This document shows positions 1 through 5,612 of a DNA stretch of 5,807 bases, piece after piece; the first letter of the stretch is position 1; each line of letters opens with the position of its first letter. The DNA comes from Clostridia bacterium. GTDB lineage: Bacteria; Bacillota; Clostridia; Oscillospirales; CAG-272. A model generated the notes under the pieces. It saw only the letters and a list, made by a program, of their open reading frames with translations, was not told the origin of the DNA and ran no database searches. A program made the position numbers and the translations under genes. The stretch spans positions 1 to 5,807 of the forward strand of contig JAGDCE010000110.1 in the NCBI GenBank assembly GCA_017958705.1, in the 5' to 3' direction.

Positions 1-141
1 ATTCAGACGCGGTATATCGGATGCCTCGCCGTCAAAAATCACGCGCCCGTCTATCGTTTCGCACCGCTTCACTCCGAGCGCGTCAAGCTCCTCTCCGAGC
101 AGTCTTTCAAGCCCGAAAAGGCAGGTGGCGGCAAATCTCAT
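1..141 (-). CDS. rlmL: THUMP-domain RNA methyltransferase (RlmL/YpsC type), N-terminal fragment
   Basis: The first 47 codons of a gene that leaves the window at the left edge. The protein opens MRFAATCLFGLERLLGEELD and continues with a short GRVIF strand. This matches the N-terminus of the Firmicute YpsC/RlmL family, in which a ferredoxin-like and THUMP RNA-binding region precedes a Rossmann-fold SAM-dependent methyltransferase. Family members methylate guanine N2 in 23S rRNA or related RNA, but only the N-terminal region is visible here, so the catalytic domain and exact target cannot be checked. The ATG (141-139) overlaps the stop of the upstream ASRT-family gene in a TGATG junction. No clear Shine-Dalgarno sequence precedes it, so translation is probably coupled to that gene. 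Family assignment is fairly secure; the exact substrate is not. Confidence 0.82.
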   Translation of the reverse strand, partial: MRFAATCLFGLERLLGEELDALGVKRCETIDGRVIFDGEASDIPRLN

Positions 142-512
142 CAGTCGACCGGGTACGCGATAGTCGTCATCAGCGCCATTTCAACGGCGGACGTATCGAG
201 GCGGCTGTACTGAACGACGATAGGCTCGCTCGATTCAACGAGTATGGCGTAAGGCGTGTCGCGCGGGATAAGCTCGCCTTTGTCGGACACCTGCTTGTCA
301 AGACGGATGTGATGCGTCTTCATAGCGCCGCATACGGCGGAATAGCCCGTCTTTACCGGCCTGTCCTCGTAGAACAGAGTAAGGTCTATGTGCGCGTCGC
401 GCTCCGTCGTGTTGATAACGCATATCGCCTCGTGCGATACGTTCTCGTTCTTCGATACCGAATTCAAATAGCAGTCCGGTATGAGCCAGGTTTTCTTTCC
501 GTATTCTTTCAT
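141..512 (-). CDS. ASRT-family protein (Anabaena sensory rhodopsin transducer-like, PF07100)
   Basis: A complete 123-residue soluble protein with no signal peptide or membrane segment. It follows the ASRT/TM1070 family pattern throughout: an N-terminal K-x-W-x-IPDCYL, then SHEAICVINT (residues 26-35), a DLTLFYEDRPV strand (43-53), THHIRLD, IPRDTPYAI, and a C-terminal stretch PIVVQYSRLDTS followed by a T-IAYP ending. Family members form small beta-sandwich oligomers. The Anabaena protein is the cytoplasmic partner of a sensory rhodopsin, but most relatives occur without a rhodopsin and have been proposed to bind small molecules, possibly carbohydrates. No rhodopsin gene is seen here, so the phototransduction role should not be transferred. 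The ATG is preceded by AAAGGA (522-527) at 9-nt spacing. The gene starts after the repeat-bearing gap and overlaps the following methyltransferase gene by 1 nt. Ligand and role are unknown. Confidence 0.88.
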   Translation of the reverse strand: MKEYGKKTWLIPDCYLNSVSKNENVSHEAICVINTTERDAHIDLTLFYEDRPVKTGYSAVCGAMKTHHIRLDKQVSDKGELIPRDTPYAILVESSEPIVVQYSRLDTSAVEMALMTTIAYPVD

Positions 513-596
513 ATTATTAAATCCTTTCGGCTAAAATTCTTTATTCTGTTCTGCGGTTTCAGCCGCGCGTTCACGTTCCACACCGCCGCGCGCGCC

Positions 597-703
597 CCCT
601 CGATCTCACAGAGATCGAGGGAGGGGACAGGGGGGTACGGGGGGTTCCCGGCGCAGCCGGGCCAGAGGGGTGGGAAACCCACCGTGATCCGTCGCTTGCG
701 ACG
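597..703. repeat. Cluster of four short-loop palindromes, likely a dispersed intergenic repeat
   Basis: Four perfect inverted repeats follow one another. The first is an 11-bp stem at 597-607/611-621 with ACA loop. The second is a 6-bp stem CCCGGC/GCCGGG at 647-652/656-661 with GCA loop. The third is a 6-bp stem GGTGGG/CCCACC at 669-674/678-683 with AAA loop. The fourth is CGTCGC/GCGACG at 690-695/698-703 with a TT loop. A G-tract region sits between the first and second stems. Tandem tiny-loop hairpins in a short intergenic gap resemble the modular palindromic repeats scattered in many gut Clostridia genomes. That the unit is multi-copy is inference; only one copy lies in the window. It may also help end transcription of the upstream block or stabilise transcript ends. 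Confidence 0.65.
619..644 (+). other. G-quadruplex-forming motif
   Basis: Four G tracts of 3, 4, 6 and 6 bases lie at 619-621, 623-626, 630-635 and 639-644. They are separated by loops of A, ACA and TAC. This meets the standard G3+ with 1-7-nt-loop definition for an intramolecular quadruplex on the plus strand. The plus strand is the template for the flanking genes, so their RNA would be C-rich here. The motif overlaps the 3' arm of the first palindrome, so the two structures would compete. Formation in the cell is not shown by sequence alone. Confidence 0.6.
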
Positions 704-731
704 CCCCGATTCATTATTCCGGATTCTGCCT

Positions 732-1820
732 TTACTCCCCGCGTCTTTCTCCACACTCGCTGCAGAATTTCCCCAGATTCGCGTTATATCCGCACGTTTT
801 GCACGTCCATGCTCCTGTGGGCGGATCCTTTACCGGCACTGGCTTGGGGGCGGGCGCCTTATTTTCGGTATTCGGGGTATTACCGCCGCCGGGCGTAATA
901 CCCATCATCCCCATCATAAAGCCCATCCCGGCGCGCTGTTTCTCTTCGGAAGATATGATCTCTTTATCCTCGCCGCCGCTCGATATGAGCCGGCATAATT
1001 CCGTAACCGTATCGTCCAGCCCGCACTGTCTCAGCGCGGCGATGTCAAGCGATTTATATACGCGCGGGCTGCCGCCGACGGAGCTGTCGTCAAAGGTCAT
1101 GGATATTCCGCTGCTGCTCGAATAGTCATAGACGGGATACGGATCCTTATACCGCAGCCCGTCAAAAGCCGCCAGTCCTTCGCGTTTTACCGTTTCTTCG
1201 ATCTGCTTTACCACCTCTTCGCCGATCTTATAAACGGTCACCGTTTCGTTTTGAAAAGCAGGCATACTCACGGAAGTCAGGGTCCATACGCCGTCTTTTT
1301 TACAGATGGAATCACTGTAATGCGCGTTGCTGTTCATCATCATTCCGGATGAGCTGGAGCTGTGCGATATGCTGATAAGCTCTCCGTGCGGCGGTTCGCT
1401 TCTCTTAAGTTCTTCCAGACGCGAGCCTTTCGTCTTTTTCCGATCATTGACAAGCTTATTCAGGTTTTCGGCGGCGTTTTCCGGGCTTTCATTTGCGTAA
1501 AAGATGACGTCTTTGATCTCAGCCTTTATTTTATACTTTTCAAGCTGTTTTTCGATCTGCTCCGCGAGCATGCGGTGATCTGTGTCATTCATTACGGACG
1601 TACCCTCGGGCCGCTCCTCAAGCGCTTTTCCGATTATCTCCGAGCCGTTCTTTTTTACCTTGTCTACAACGGCGTCGCTGTTTTCATACAGATCCGTATC
1701 GTATTCGGTCACTGTTGCCGTAACGGCGACCCGCGCCGTGTACACCATTTCCAACGGTCCTTTTTTTTCGGTAAACCGCACGCTTTCGGCCGTACCGAAT
1801 TTCAGTTTGAAACTATCCAT
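732..1820 (-). CDS. Uncharacterised protein with C-terminal zinc ribbon
   Basis: I do not recognise a named family for this 362-residue protein. The N-terminal part (about 1-130) has a beta-rich start (VYTARVAVTATVTEYD) and then an amphipathic helix, QIEKQLEKYKIKAEIKDVIF. This order loosely recalls SPFH/band-7 domains, but the match is weak. The middle (about 146-282) carries two Ser-rich strands (SISHSSSSSG and YDYSSSSGISMTF) around a WTL...VYKIGEEVVKQIEE segment. It is similar in style to poorly described domains of gut Clostridia. A Gly/Met-rich stretch (GMGFMMGMMG, 298-307) and a Pro-rich linker follow. The protein ends in a four-Cys zinc ribbon with C340, C343, C353 and C356 (CKTC and CSEC). 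The Met/Gly linker plus terminal ribbon resembles the tails of YdjI-like SPFH proteins. There is no signal peptide or transmembrane helix. The ATG at 1820 was chosen for its GAGG site; TTG at 1847 or ATG at 1832 would add 9 or 5 residues. It is last in the murI operon. Confidence 0.75.
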   Translation of the reverse strand: MDSFKLKFGTAESVRFTEKKGPLEMVYTARVAVTATVTEYDTDLYENSDAVVDKVKKNGSEIIGKALEERPEGTSVMNDTDHRMLAEQIEKQLEKYKIKAEIKDVIFYANESPENAAENLNKLVNDRKKTKGSRLEELKRSEPPHGELISISHSSSSSGMMMNSNAHYSDSICKKDGVWTLTSVSMPAFQNETVTVYKIGEEVVKQIEETVKREGLAAFDGLRYKDPYPVYDYSSSSGISMTFDDSSVGGSPRVYKSLDIAALRQCGLDDTVTELCRLISSGGEDKEIISSEEKQRAGMGFMMGMMGITPGGGNTPNTENKAPAPKPVPVKDPPTGAWTCKTCGYNANLGKFCSECGERRGE

Positions 1821-1826
1821 ATCATA

Positions 1827-1830
1827 CCTC
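1827..1830 (-). promoter_or_regulatory. Ribosome binding site deciding the start of the zinc-ribbon gene
   Basis: GAGG sits 6 nt before the ATG at 1820-1818. The alternative in-frame starts, TTG at 1847 (overlapping the murI stop) and ATG at 1832, have no comparable site upstream. This favours the 362-residue form and leaves a 23-nt gap after murI. Confidence 0.6.
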
Positions 1831-1843
1831 ATGCAATTATCGT

Positions 1844-2623
1844 TCAATACTTCTCTATTTCTACTCTCTCCGCTTTTATCTCAAGTTCGCCGCCTAAAAA
1901 CACTTTTGCGGTTTTATTGAAGTTCGCCGGCGTGTCGGAAACGTAATAACGGATATCACCGTTTCCCCCTTTGCCGGAAAACGCGGACGCTATCTCGCGC
2001 GCGGCGGCGGCTCCGGAATCGATGAACGCGATATGCGGCGCCGCTTTTTCCATCATTTTCCGCAAGATCGGAAAGTGCGTGCAGCCGAGTATCACCGTAT
2101 CCGCGCCCGCGTCGGTTATCTGTGAAAGATACCGCTTTACGGCGAGGAACGCAATCTCGTCGTCGGCAAAGCCGTACTCGACTATCGGTACGAGCAAAGG
2201 ACACGCGACGGACGTGACGTCAAGGCTGCTGTTTATCAGCTTCAGCTCGTGTTCGAAAACGCCGGAGCTTATCGTCGCACCGGTGCCCATTACGCCTATT
2301 TTTCCGTTTTTCGTACTCGCCGCCGCCTCGCGCGACGCGGCGGAAACGACGCCGCAGACCGGAACGGGCAGAGATATCTTCAGGGCGTTGAGCGCAACGG
2401 TGGAGACCGTCCCGCAGGCGATGAGTATCGCCGACACGTTTTTACTGAGCAAAAATCTCGCGTCCTGTCCGGCGTATTTCATGATCGTCTCGGGCGAGCG
2501 CGTGCCGTACGGCGTCCTGCCGGTATCGCCGAAATATATAAGATCCGTATCCGGCATTATGCGGTGAAGCTCTTTGAGCGCGCATAGACCGCCGAGACCG
2601 CTGTCAAAAACTCCTATCGGCAT
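1844..2623 (-). CDS. murI: Glutamate racemase
   Basis: MurI interconverts L- and D-glutamate in the cytoplasm and supplies the D-Glu that MurD adds to UDP-MurNAc-L-Ala. The 259-residue length is normal for the family. The N-terminus GVFDSGLGGL carries the D7-S8 pair. Y39-G40 follows in RTPYGTRS. The first catalytic cysteine is C70 in ACGTVST, and the second is C181 in LGCTHFP with H183. Most racemases read C-N-T at the first site, whereas this one has C-G-T. The ATG directly abuts the ddl stop codon and has an excellent AAAGGAAGG site (2631-2639) at 7-nt spacing. Pairing with ddl places two peptidoglycan D-amino-acid steps in one transcript. A related Asp/Glu racemase is the only real alternative; overall similarity and context favour MurI. 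Confidence 0.93.
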   Translation of the reverse strand: MPIGVFDSGLGGLCALKELHRIMPDTDLIYFGDTGRTPYGTRSPETIMKYAGQDARFLLSKNVSAILIACGTVSTVALNALKISLPVPVCGVVSAASREAAASTKNGKIGVMGTGATISSGVFEHELKLINSSLDVTSVACPLLVPIVEYGFADDEIAFLAVKRYLSQITDAGADTVILGCTHFPILRKMMEKAAPHIAFIDSGAAAAREIASAFSGKGGNGDIRYYVSDTPANFNKTAKVFLGGELEIKAERVEIEKY

Positions 2624-3664
2624 TTATCTGCCTTCCTTTGCGTATCTGAAAAGTTCTTCCACAACGCCGGAATACGTGAAGCCGTGATCCTGCATGAGCG
2701 ACGGATACATCGAGATCGACGTGAAGCCCGGCAGCGTGTTTATCTCGTTGAAGAACACCTCGTCGCCTCTGACGAAGAAATCGACGCGCGACAAACCTTT
2801 ACAGCACAGCGCCCTGTATATCTTCAGCGCGTAGCCGCGTATCTTCTCCGAGATCTCCTCAGGCAGATCCGCTGGTATGAAATACGTCGCCGTATCCGAA
2901 ATGTATTTCGTATTGTAATCGTAAAACTCGCTGTTCGGGCAGATCTCGCCGGGACGGGACGCGAACGGCTCGTCGTTGCCCATCACCGCGACCTCTATCT
3001 CGCGGCCTTTTATATATTCCTCGACGAGCACCTTGTCGTCGAATCTTCTCGCTTCGTTTACGGCCGCGATGAGTTCTTCCCTGCTCTTGACCTTAGAGGC
3101 GCCGACGGACGAGCCGGCGTTCGCGGGTTTGACGAAAACGGGATATGAAAGTTTTTCCTCGACCTTCGGGATTATGTCGTCCTCGCTGTTTCCTCTGTGA
3201 ACGAGCACGAAATCCGCCATCGGTATTTTTCTGTGGCTTATTATCAGCTTCGTTATGTATTTATCCATGCAGACGGCGGACGCGGCGGTGCCGGGGCCGA
3301 CGTAGTCGAAGCCGCACATATCGAGAAGGCCCTGCAGTCTTCCGTCCTCGCAATAGCTTCCGTGCACGACCGGGAACACGGGTATGCTCTTATCGAATAT
3401 CTCGCCCGTGGCGTCGACTTTTATGCCCCTCTGCGGGATCAGGCTGACCGGCAGGCAGTTATCAGCGTCGTTCGCCCATTCACCGGATCTGATCTTCGCG
3501 TCGTCTCCGGTATAATAAAACCACACGCCTTCCTTCGTCATGCCTATTCTGATCACGTCGTATTTCTGCCGGTCAAGCGCCGCCGAGACGTTGTAAACGC
3601 TGAGCAGCGACACTTCGTATTCGGCGGATCTGCCGCCGAAGATCAGTATCAGTTTTTCTTTCAT
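2624..3664 (-). CDS. ddl: D-alanine--D-alanine ligase
   Basis: Ddl is a cytoplasmic ATP-grasp enzyme that joins two D-Ala molecules for MurF to attach to the peptidoglycan precursor. The 346-residue length is typical. Motifs in order are IFGGRSAEYEVSL at 8-20 with the substrate-site E15, the family box HGSYCEDGRLQG at 101-112, the ATP-binding KPANAGSSVGASKV at 179-192, the omega-loop EFYDYNTKY at 246-254, and metal ligands D295, E307 and N309 in NEINTLPGFTSISMYP. The Tyr-bearing omega loop is what D-Ala-specific ligases show; D-lactate-type ligases usually have Phe there. C105 replaces the Gly usual in the HG-x-x-GEDG box. The gene starts 1 nt after the prmC stop with an AAGAGG site (3670-3675) ending inside prmC, and it abuts murI downstream, so the three are surely cotranscribed. 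Confidence 0.96.
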   Translation of the reverse strand: MKEKLILIFGGRSAEYEVSLLSVYNVSAALDRQKYDVIRIGMTKEGVWFYYTGDDAKIRSGEWANDADNCLPVSLIPQRGIKVDATGEIFDKSIPVFPVVHGSYCEDGRLQGLLDMCGFDYVGPGTAASAVCMDKYITKLIISHRKIPMADFVLVHRGNSEDDIIPKVEEKLSYPVFVKPANAGSSVGASKVKSREELIAAVNEARRFDDKVLVEEYIKGREIEVAVMGNDEPFASRPGEICPNSEFYDYNTKYISDTATYFIPADLPEEISEKIRGYALKIYRALCCKGLSRVDFFVRGDEVFFNEINTLPGFTSISMYPSLMQDHGFTYSGVVEELFRYAKEGR

Positions 3665-3665
3665 A

Positions 3666-4463
3666 TCAACCTCTTATAATGCATACCCTGTCGTTTCCGG
3701 ACAGGTCTTTTTTTATTGTACACGGATGCGGCGAAAGCCCTGTCAGCGCCGCGCCCTGATCGTATCCGATCTCAAATATGATATGCGCGGGACCTTTGAA
3801 GCATCTCTTTGATTTCTCTATTATCACCCTGTAAAAATCGAGTCCGTCTTCTCCGCCGTAAAGCGCGATCGCCGGTTCGCGGCGGACGTTTTCCGGCAGC
3901 TTTTCCATATCCGCGGCGCTGATATACGGCGGATTGCACAGCAGCGCGTCGATTAAGGGGAAGCTTTCCCAGCTGCCGAAAACGTCAAACCGGAAAACGC
4001 GCGCCCGGTCCGCCAGTCCGTACTTTTCAAGATTGTCCCGGGCAAGCGAAAGCGCTTCTTCGCTTATGTCGCAGCATACGGCGCGCGTGTCCGGGCGGTG
4101 CCGCAGCACCGCTGCCGCGATACATCCGCTGCCGCAGCACATATCGGCGAAGACCGCGCCGGGCGGCAGCGTCTTTATCGCCTCCCCGACGAGCACTTCG
4201 GTGTCGTAACGCGGGATCAGCACGCCGGGACGGCAGACGATCTGCAGATCGTAAAACGGCGTATATCCGAACACGTACTGCATCGGTTCGCCGGACAGCA
4301 CGCGCGTTATGCACTCGCCGTATCTGTTTACGCACTCATCCGGCACTTCGTTCCCGTCTGAACGGACATCCGAAAACGACCGGTCGAACAGGTACCAGCA
4401 GAACGCCGGCGCCTCGTCGCCGAGACGCGCCGACATGTCGTCCCAGAGCTGTTTATAAGTCAT
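3666..4463 (-). CDS. prmC: Peptide chain release factor N5-glutamine methyltransferase
   Basis: PrmC (HemK) uses SAM to methylate the glutamine of the GGQ motif in release factors RF1 and RF2, which raises termination efficiency. At 265 residues it is slightly shorter than the usual 275-290. A helical N-terminal domain leads to GEPMQYVFGYTPFYDL (58-73), then GVLIPRYDTEVLV (80-92). The SAM-binding motif I is DMCCGSGCIAAAV (107-119). The catalytic tetrapeptide is N-P-P-Y at 177-180. The EPAIALYGGEDGLDFYR segment, typical of the family, follows. The PRPETE box usual in PrmC reads PRYDTE here. No good ribosome binding site precedes the ATG, and the upstream in-frame stop rules out a longer form. 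Translation may be coupled to a frame ending 11 nt inside the gene. The usual partner prfA is not adjacent; ddl follows after 1 nt. Confidence 0.95.
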   Translation of the reverse strand: MTYKQLWDDMSARLGDEAPAFCWYLFDRSFSDVRSDGNEVPDECVNRYGECITRVLSGEPMQYVFGYTPFYDLQIVCRPGVLIPRYDTEVLVGEAIKTLPPGAVFADMCCGSGCIAAAVLRHRPDTRAVCCDISEEALSLARDNLEKYGLADRARVFRFDVFGSWESFPLIDALLCNPPYISAADMEKLPENVRREPAIALYGGEDGLDFYRVIIEKSKRCFKGPAHIIFEIGYDQGAALTGLSPHPCTIKKDLSGNDRVCIIRG

Positions 4464-4620
4464 TCTTACGTCTGTATCTGACCTTTTCCGCCGGCGTCAT
4501 CTTGCTCATGACGGCGCGGTGATGCGGCAGCTCCGCACGCTTCGCGGCGCGCTCGCGCGCGGCGTCGACGGCGACGGAAGAAGCGACGGACGCGCCGTTT
4601 TTGAACGGTCCGAACTGCTT
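4453..4620 (-). other. 55-codon open frame continuing in frame after the yqhQ stop
   Basis: Reading on in the yqhQ frame past its TAA (4623-4621) gives 55 more sense codons, starting KQFGPFKNGASVASS and ending KMTPAEKVRYRRKNDL before TAA at 4455-4453. Most third positions are G or C, as in the neighbouring genes, and the product is a basic, low-complexity tail. There is no ATG, GTG or TTG near its beginning; the first ATG is codon 38. It could not easily be an independent gene. It ends 11 nt inside prmC, which otherwise lacks a ribosome binding site. It may be a C-terminal tail of YqhQ cut off by a point mutation or sequence error, the remnant of a small gene, or chance. I recognise no family. 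Confidence 0.4.
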
Positions 4621-5601
4621 TTAGGGCGTGTAACCCGGGAATTCGTCCGGTATCGCGGATTTGAGCGCGGCGATCGCGCATTCGAGCTGCGAGCTGTCGG
4701 GCTCCTTCGTCGTTATCCGCTGTACCCACAGACCGGGCGCGGACAGCGCGCGGATGAACCAGTTGTCGTGCTTGCCGGCGAATCTGATGATCTCATAGCC
4801 GAGACCGACGGTGATCGGCAGAAGCGCGATCTTGATAAGCGTCCTCAGTATCGCGGGGAGCTGAGGCGGTATGAAACAGCCGATTATTATTCCGATAAGT
4901 ATCATGAAGAACATGAACGACGTGCCGCATCTCGGGTGGAAGCGCTTGAATTTCGCCGCGTTCTCCGGGGTCAGATCCTTGCCGGATTCATAACAGAACA
5001 CAGCCTTATGCTCCGCGCCGTGATATTCGAACACGCGGCGGATATCCTTGATGAGCGACACGAGCCACAGGTAAAGCAGAAATATCGCGACTTTGAGCAC
5101 GCCTTCTATCACTGCGAGCAGTATCCTGTGATCCTTGAGCACGAAATCTCCGTCCGTCAGCCATTCTATCAGCTTGGATATACCGGAACCGGACGCCGAC
5201 GGCAAAAAGATGAACAGCGCGACGGCAAGACCGACGCCGAGTATCATGCCGACGGCCATGACTACCGTCATTATATCGACGTGCAGTTTTTCGGAGAGCC
5301 ATTTTTCAAACTTTGAGGGCTCCTCGTCCTCGAGACCGAGCGCCGCGGTGGAAGCGTCCATCGTAGTATATGAAAGTTTCATCATCTCGATGAAATTGAC
5401 GACGCCGCGGATTATCGGCAGATCGAGCGCTTTGTGTTTCTGCCTTGCCGAAACTATTTTCTTTTTCTGCACGTATATCGAGCCGTCGGGCATGCGCGAG
5501 GCTATCGCCATATCCTGCCCGCTCTTCATCATCACGCCTTCAATGACGGCCTGACCGCCGACTCTGCCGAGCCGGCAATTCGTTATCTTGTTCTTTGACA
5601 T
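4621..5601 (-). CDS. yqhQ: DUF1385 family membrane protein (YqhQ)
   Basis: A 326-residue member of the DUF1385/YqhQ family, widespread in Firmicutes but of unproven biochemical role. The family signature GGQAVIEGVMM lies at 15-25. An FEYHGAEHKAVFCYE segment (191-205) and HPRCGTSF (222-229) are the other conserved blocks. The end has the usual Q-RITTKEPD then L-CAIAALK pattern. About four hydrophobic segments suggest an integral inner-membrane protein: roughly 111-133, 160-184, 228-245 and 250-272. The conserved His/Glu/Cys residues between them look like a possible metal or catalytic site, which is inference. The ATG has AAAGGA (5609-5614) at 7-nt spacing and lies 11 nt after galK. In many Clostridia this gene precedes prmC and prfA, as it does for prmC here. 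The frame continues open past its TAA stop. Confidence 0.93.
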   Translation of the reverse strand: MSKNKITNCRLGRVGGQAVIEGVMMKSGQDMAIASRMPDGSIYVQKKKIVSARQKHKALDLPIIRGVVNFIEMMKLSYTTMDASTAALGLEDEEPSKFEKWLSEKLHVDIMTVVMAVGMILGVGLAVALFIFLPSASGSGISKLIEWLTDGDFVLKDHRILLAVIEGVLKVAIFLLYLWLVSLIKDIRRVFEYHGAEHKAVFCYESGKDLTPENAAKFKRFHPRCGTSFMFFMILIGIIIGCFIPPQLPAILRTLIKIALLPITVGLGYEIIRFAGKHDNWFIRALSAPGLWVQRITTKEPDSSQLECAIAALKSAIPDEFPGYTP

Positions 5602-5612
5602 GTCGTTTTCCT

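Larger units (their letters stand above)
513..731. other. Non-coding gap between two gene blocks
   Basis: This 219-nt stretch separates the zinc-ribbon gene from the ASRT-family gene. Most of it (about 597-703) is a palindrome-rich repeat. The remaining part, 513-596, is GC-rich at its far end and AT-rich near the ASRT start codon. Minus-strand frames that cross it give low-quality Arg/Pro-rich translations with no family resemblance. I found no convincing -35/-10 pair for the ASRT gene, although the AT-rich patch at about 513-550 is the likely place. No palindrome is followed by a T tract on the minus strand, so a classic intrinsic terminator is not evident. Confidence 0.7.

Noticed and set aside
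230..512. Sensory rhodopsin signalling system
   Set aside because: Only the transducer-family protein is present; there is no seven-helix retinal protein in the window, and most members of the family lack one.
513..600. Promoter for the ASRT-family gene
   Set aside because: No -35/-10 pair with acceptable sequence and spacing could be identified. TTTAAT near 515-521 resembles a -10 box but lies between the ribosome binding site and the start codon.
597..621. 11-bp palindrome as an intrinsic terminator for the murI/zinc-ribbon block
   Set aside because: On the minus strand the stem is followed by GC-rich sequence, not a T tract, so the standard intrinsic terminator definition is not met.
509..754. 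Minus-strand frames of 81 and 61 codons across the gap
   Set aside because: They are translations of the palindromic repeat plus the end of the zinc-ribbon gene, with Pro/Arg/Gly-rich low-complexity products and no conserved motif.
21..998. Plus-strand open frame of 325 codons
   Set aside because: It runs antisense through the ASRT-family gene, the repeat-bearing gap and the end of the zinc-ribbon gene. Its translation is Arg/Phe-rich with no family resemblance, as expected of a shadow of GC-rich minus-strand genes.
4466..4729. Arg-rich minus-strand frame of 87 codons spanning the yqhQ end
   Set aside because: It overlaps the certain yqhQ coding end in another frame, and its composition (long Arg runs) is typical of a shifted reading of GC-rich codons. 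The in-frame 55-codon extension explains the same DNA better.
4519..5316. Plus-strand open frame of 265 codons
   Set aside because: It is antisense to yqhQ, whose family motifs are unmistakable. The product is rich in Arg, Glu and Tyr and matches nothing recognisable.
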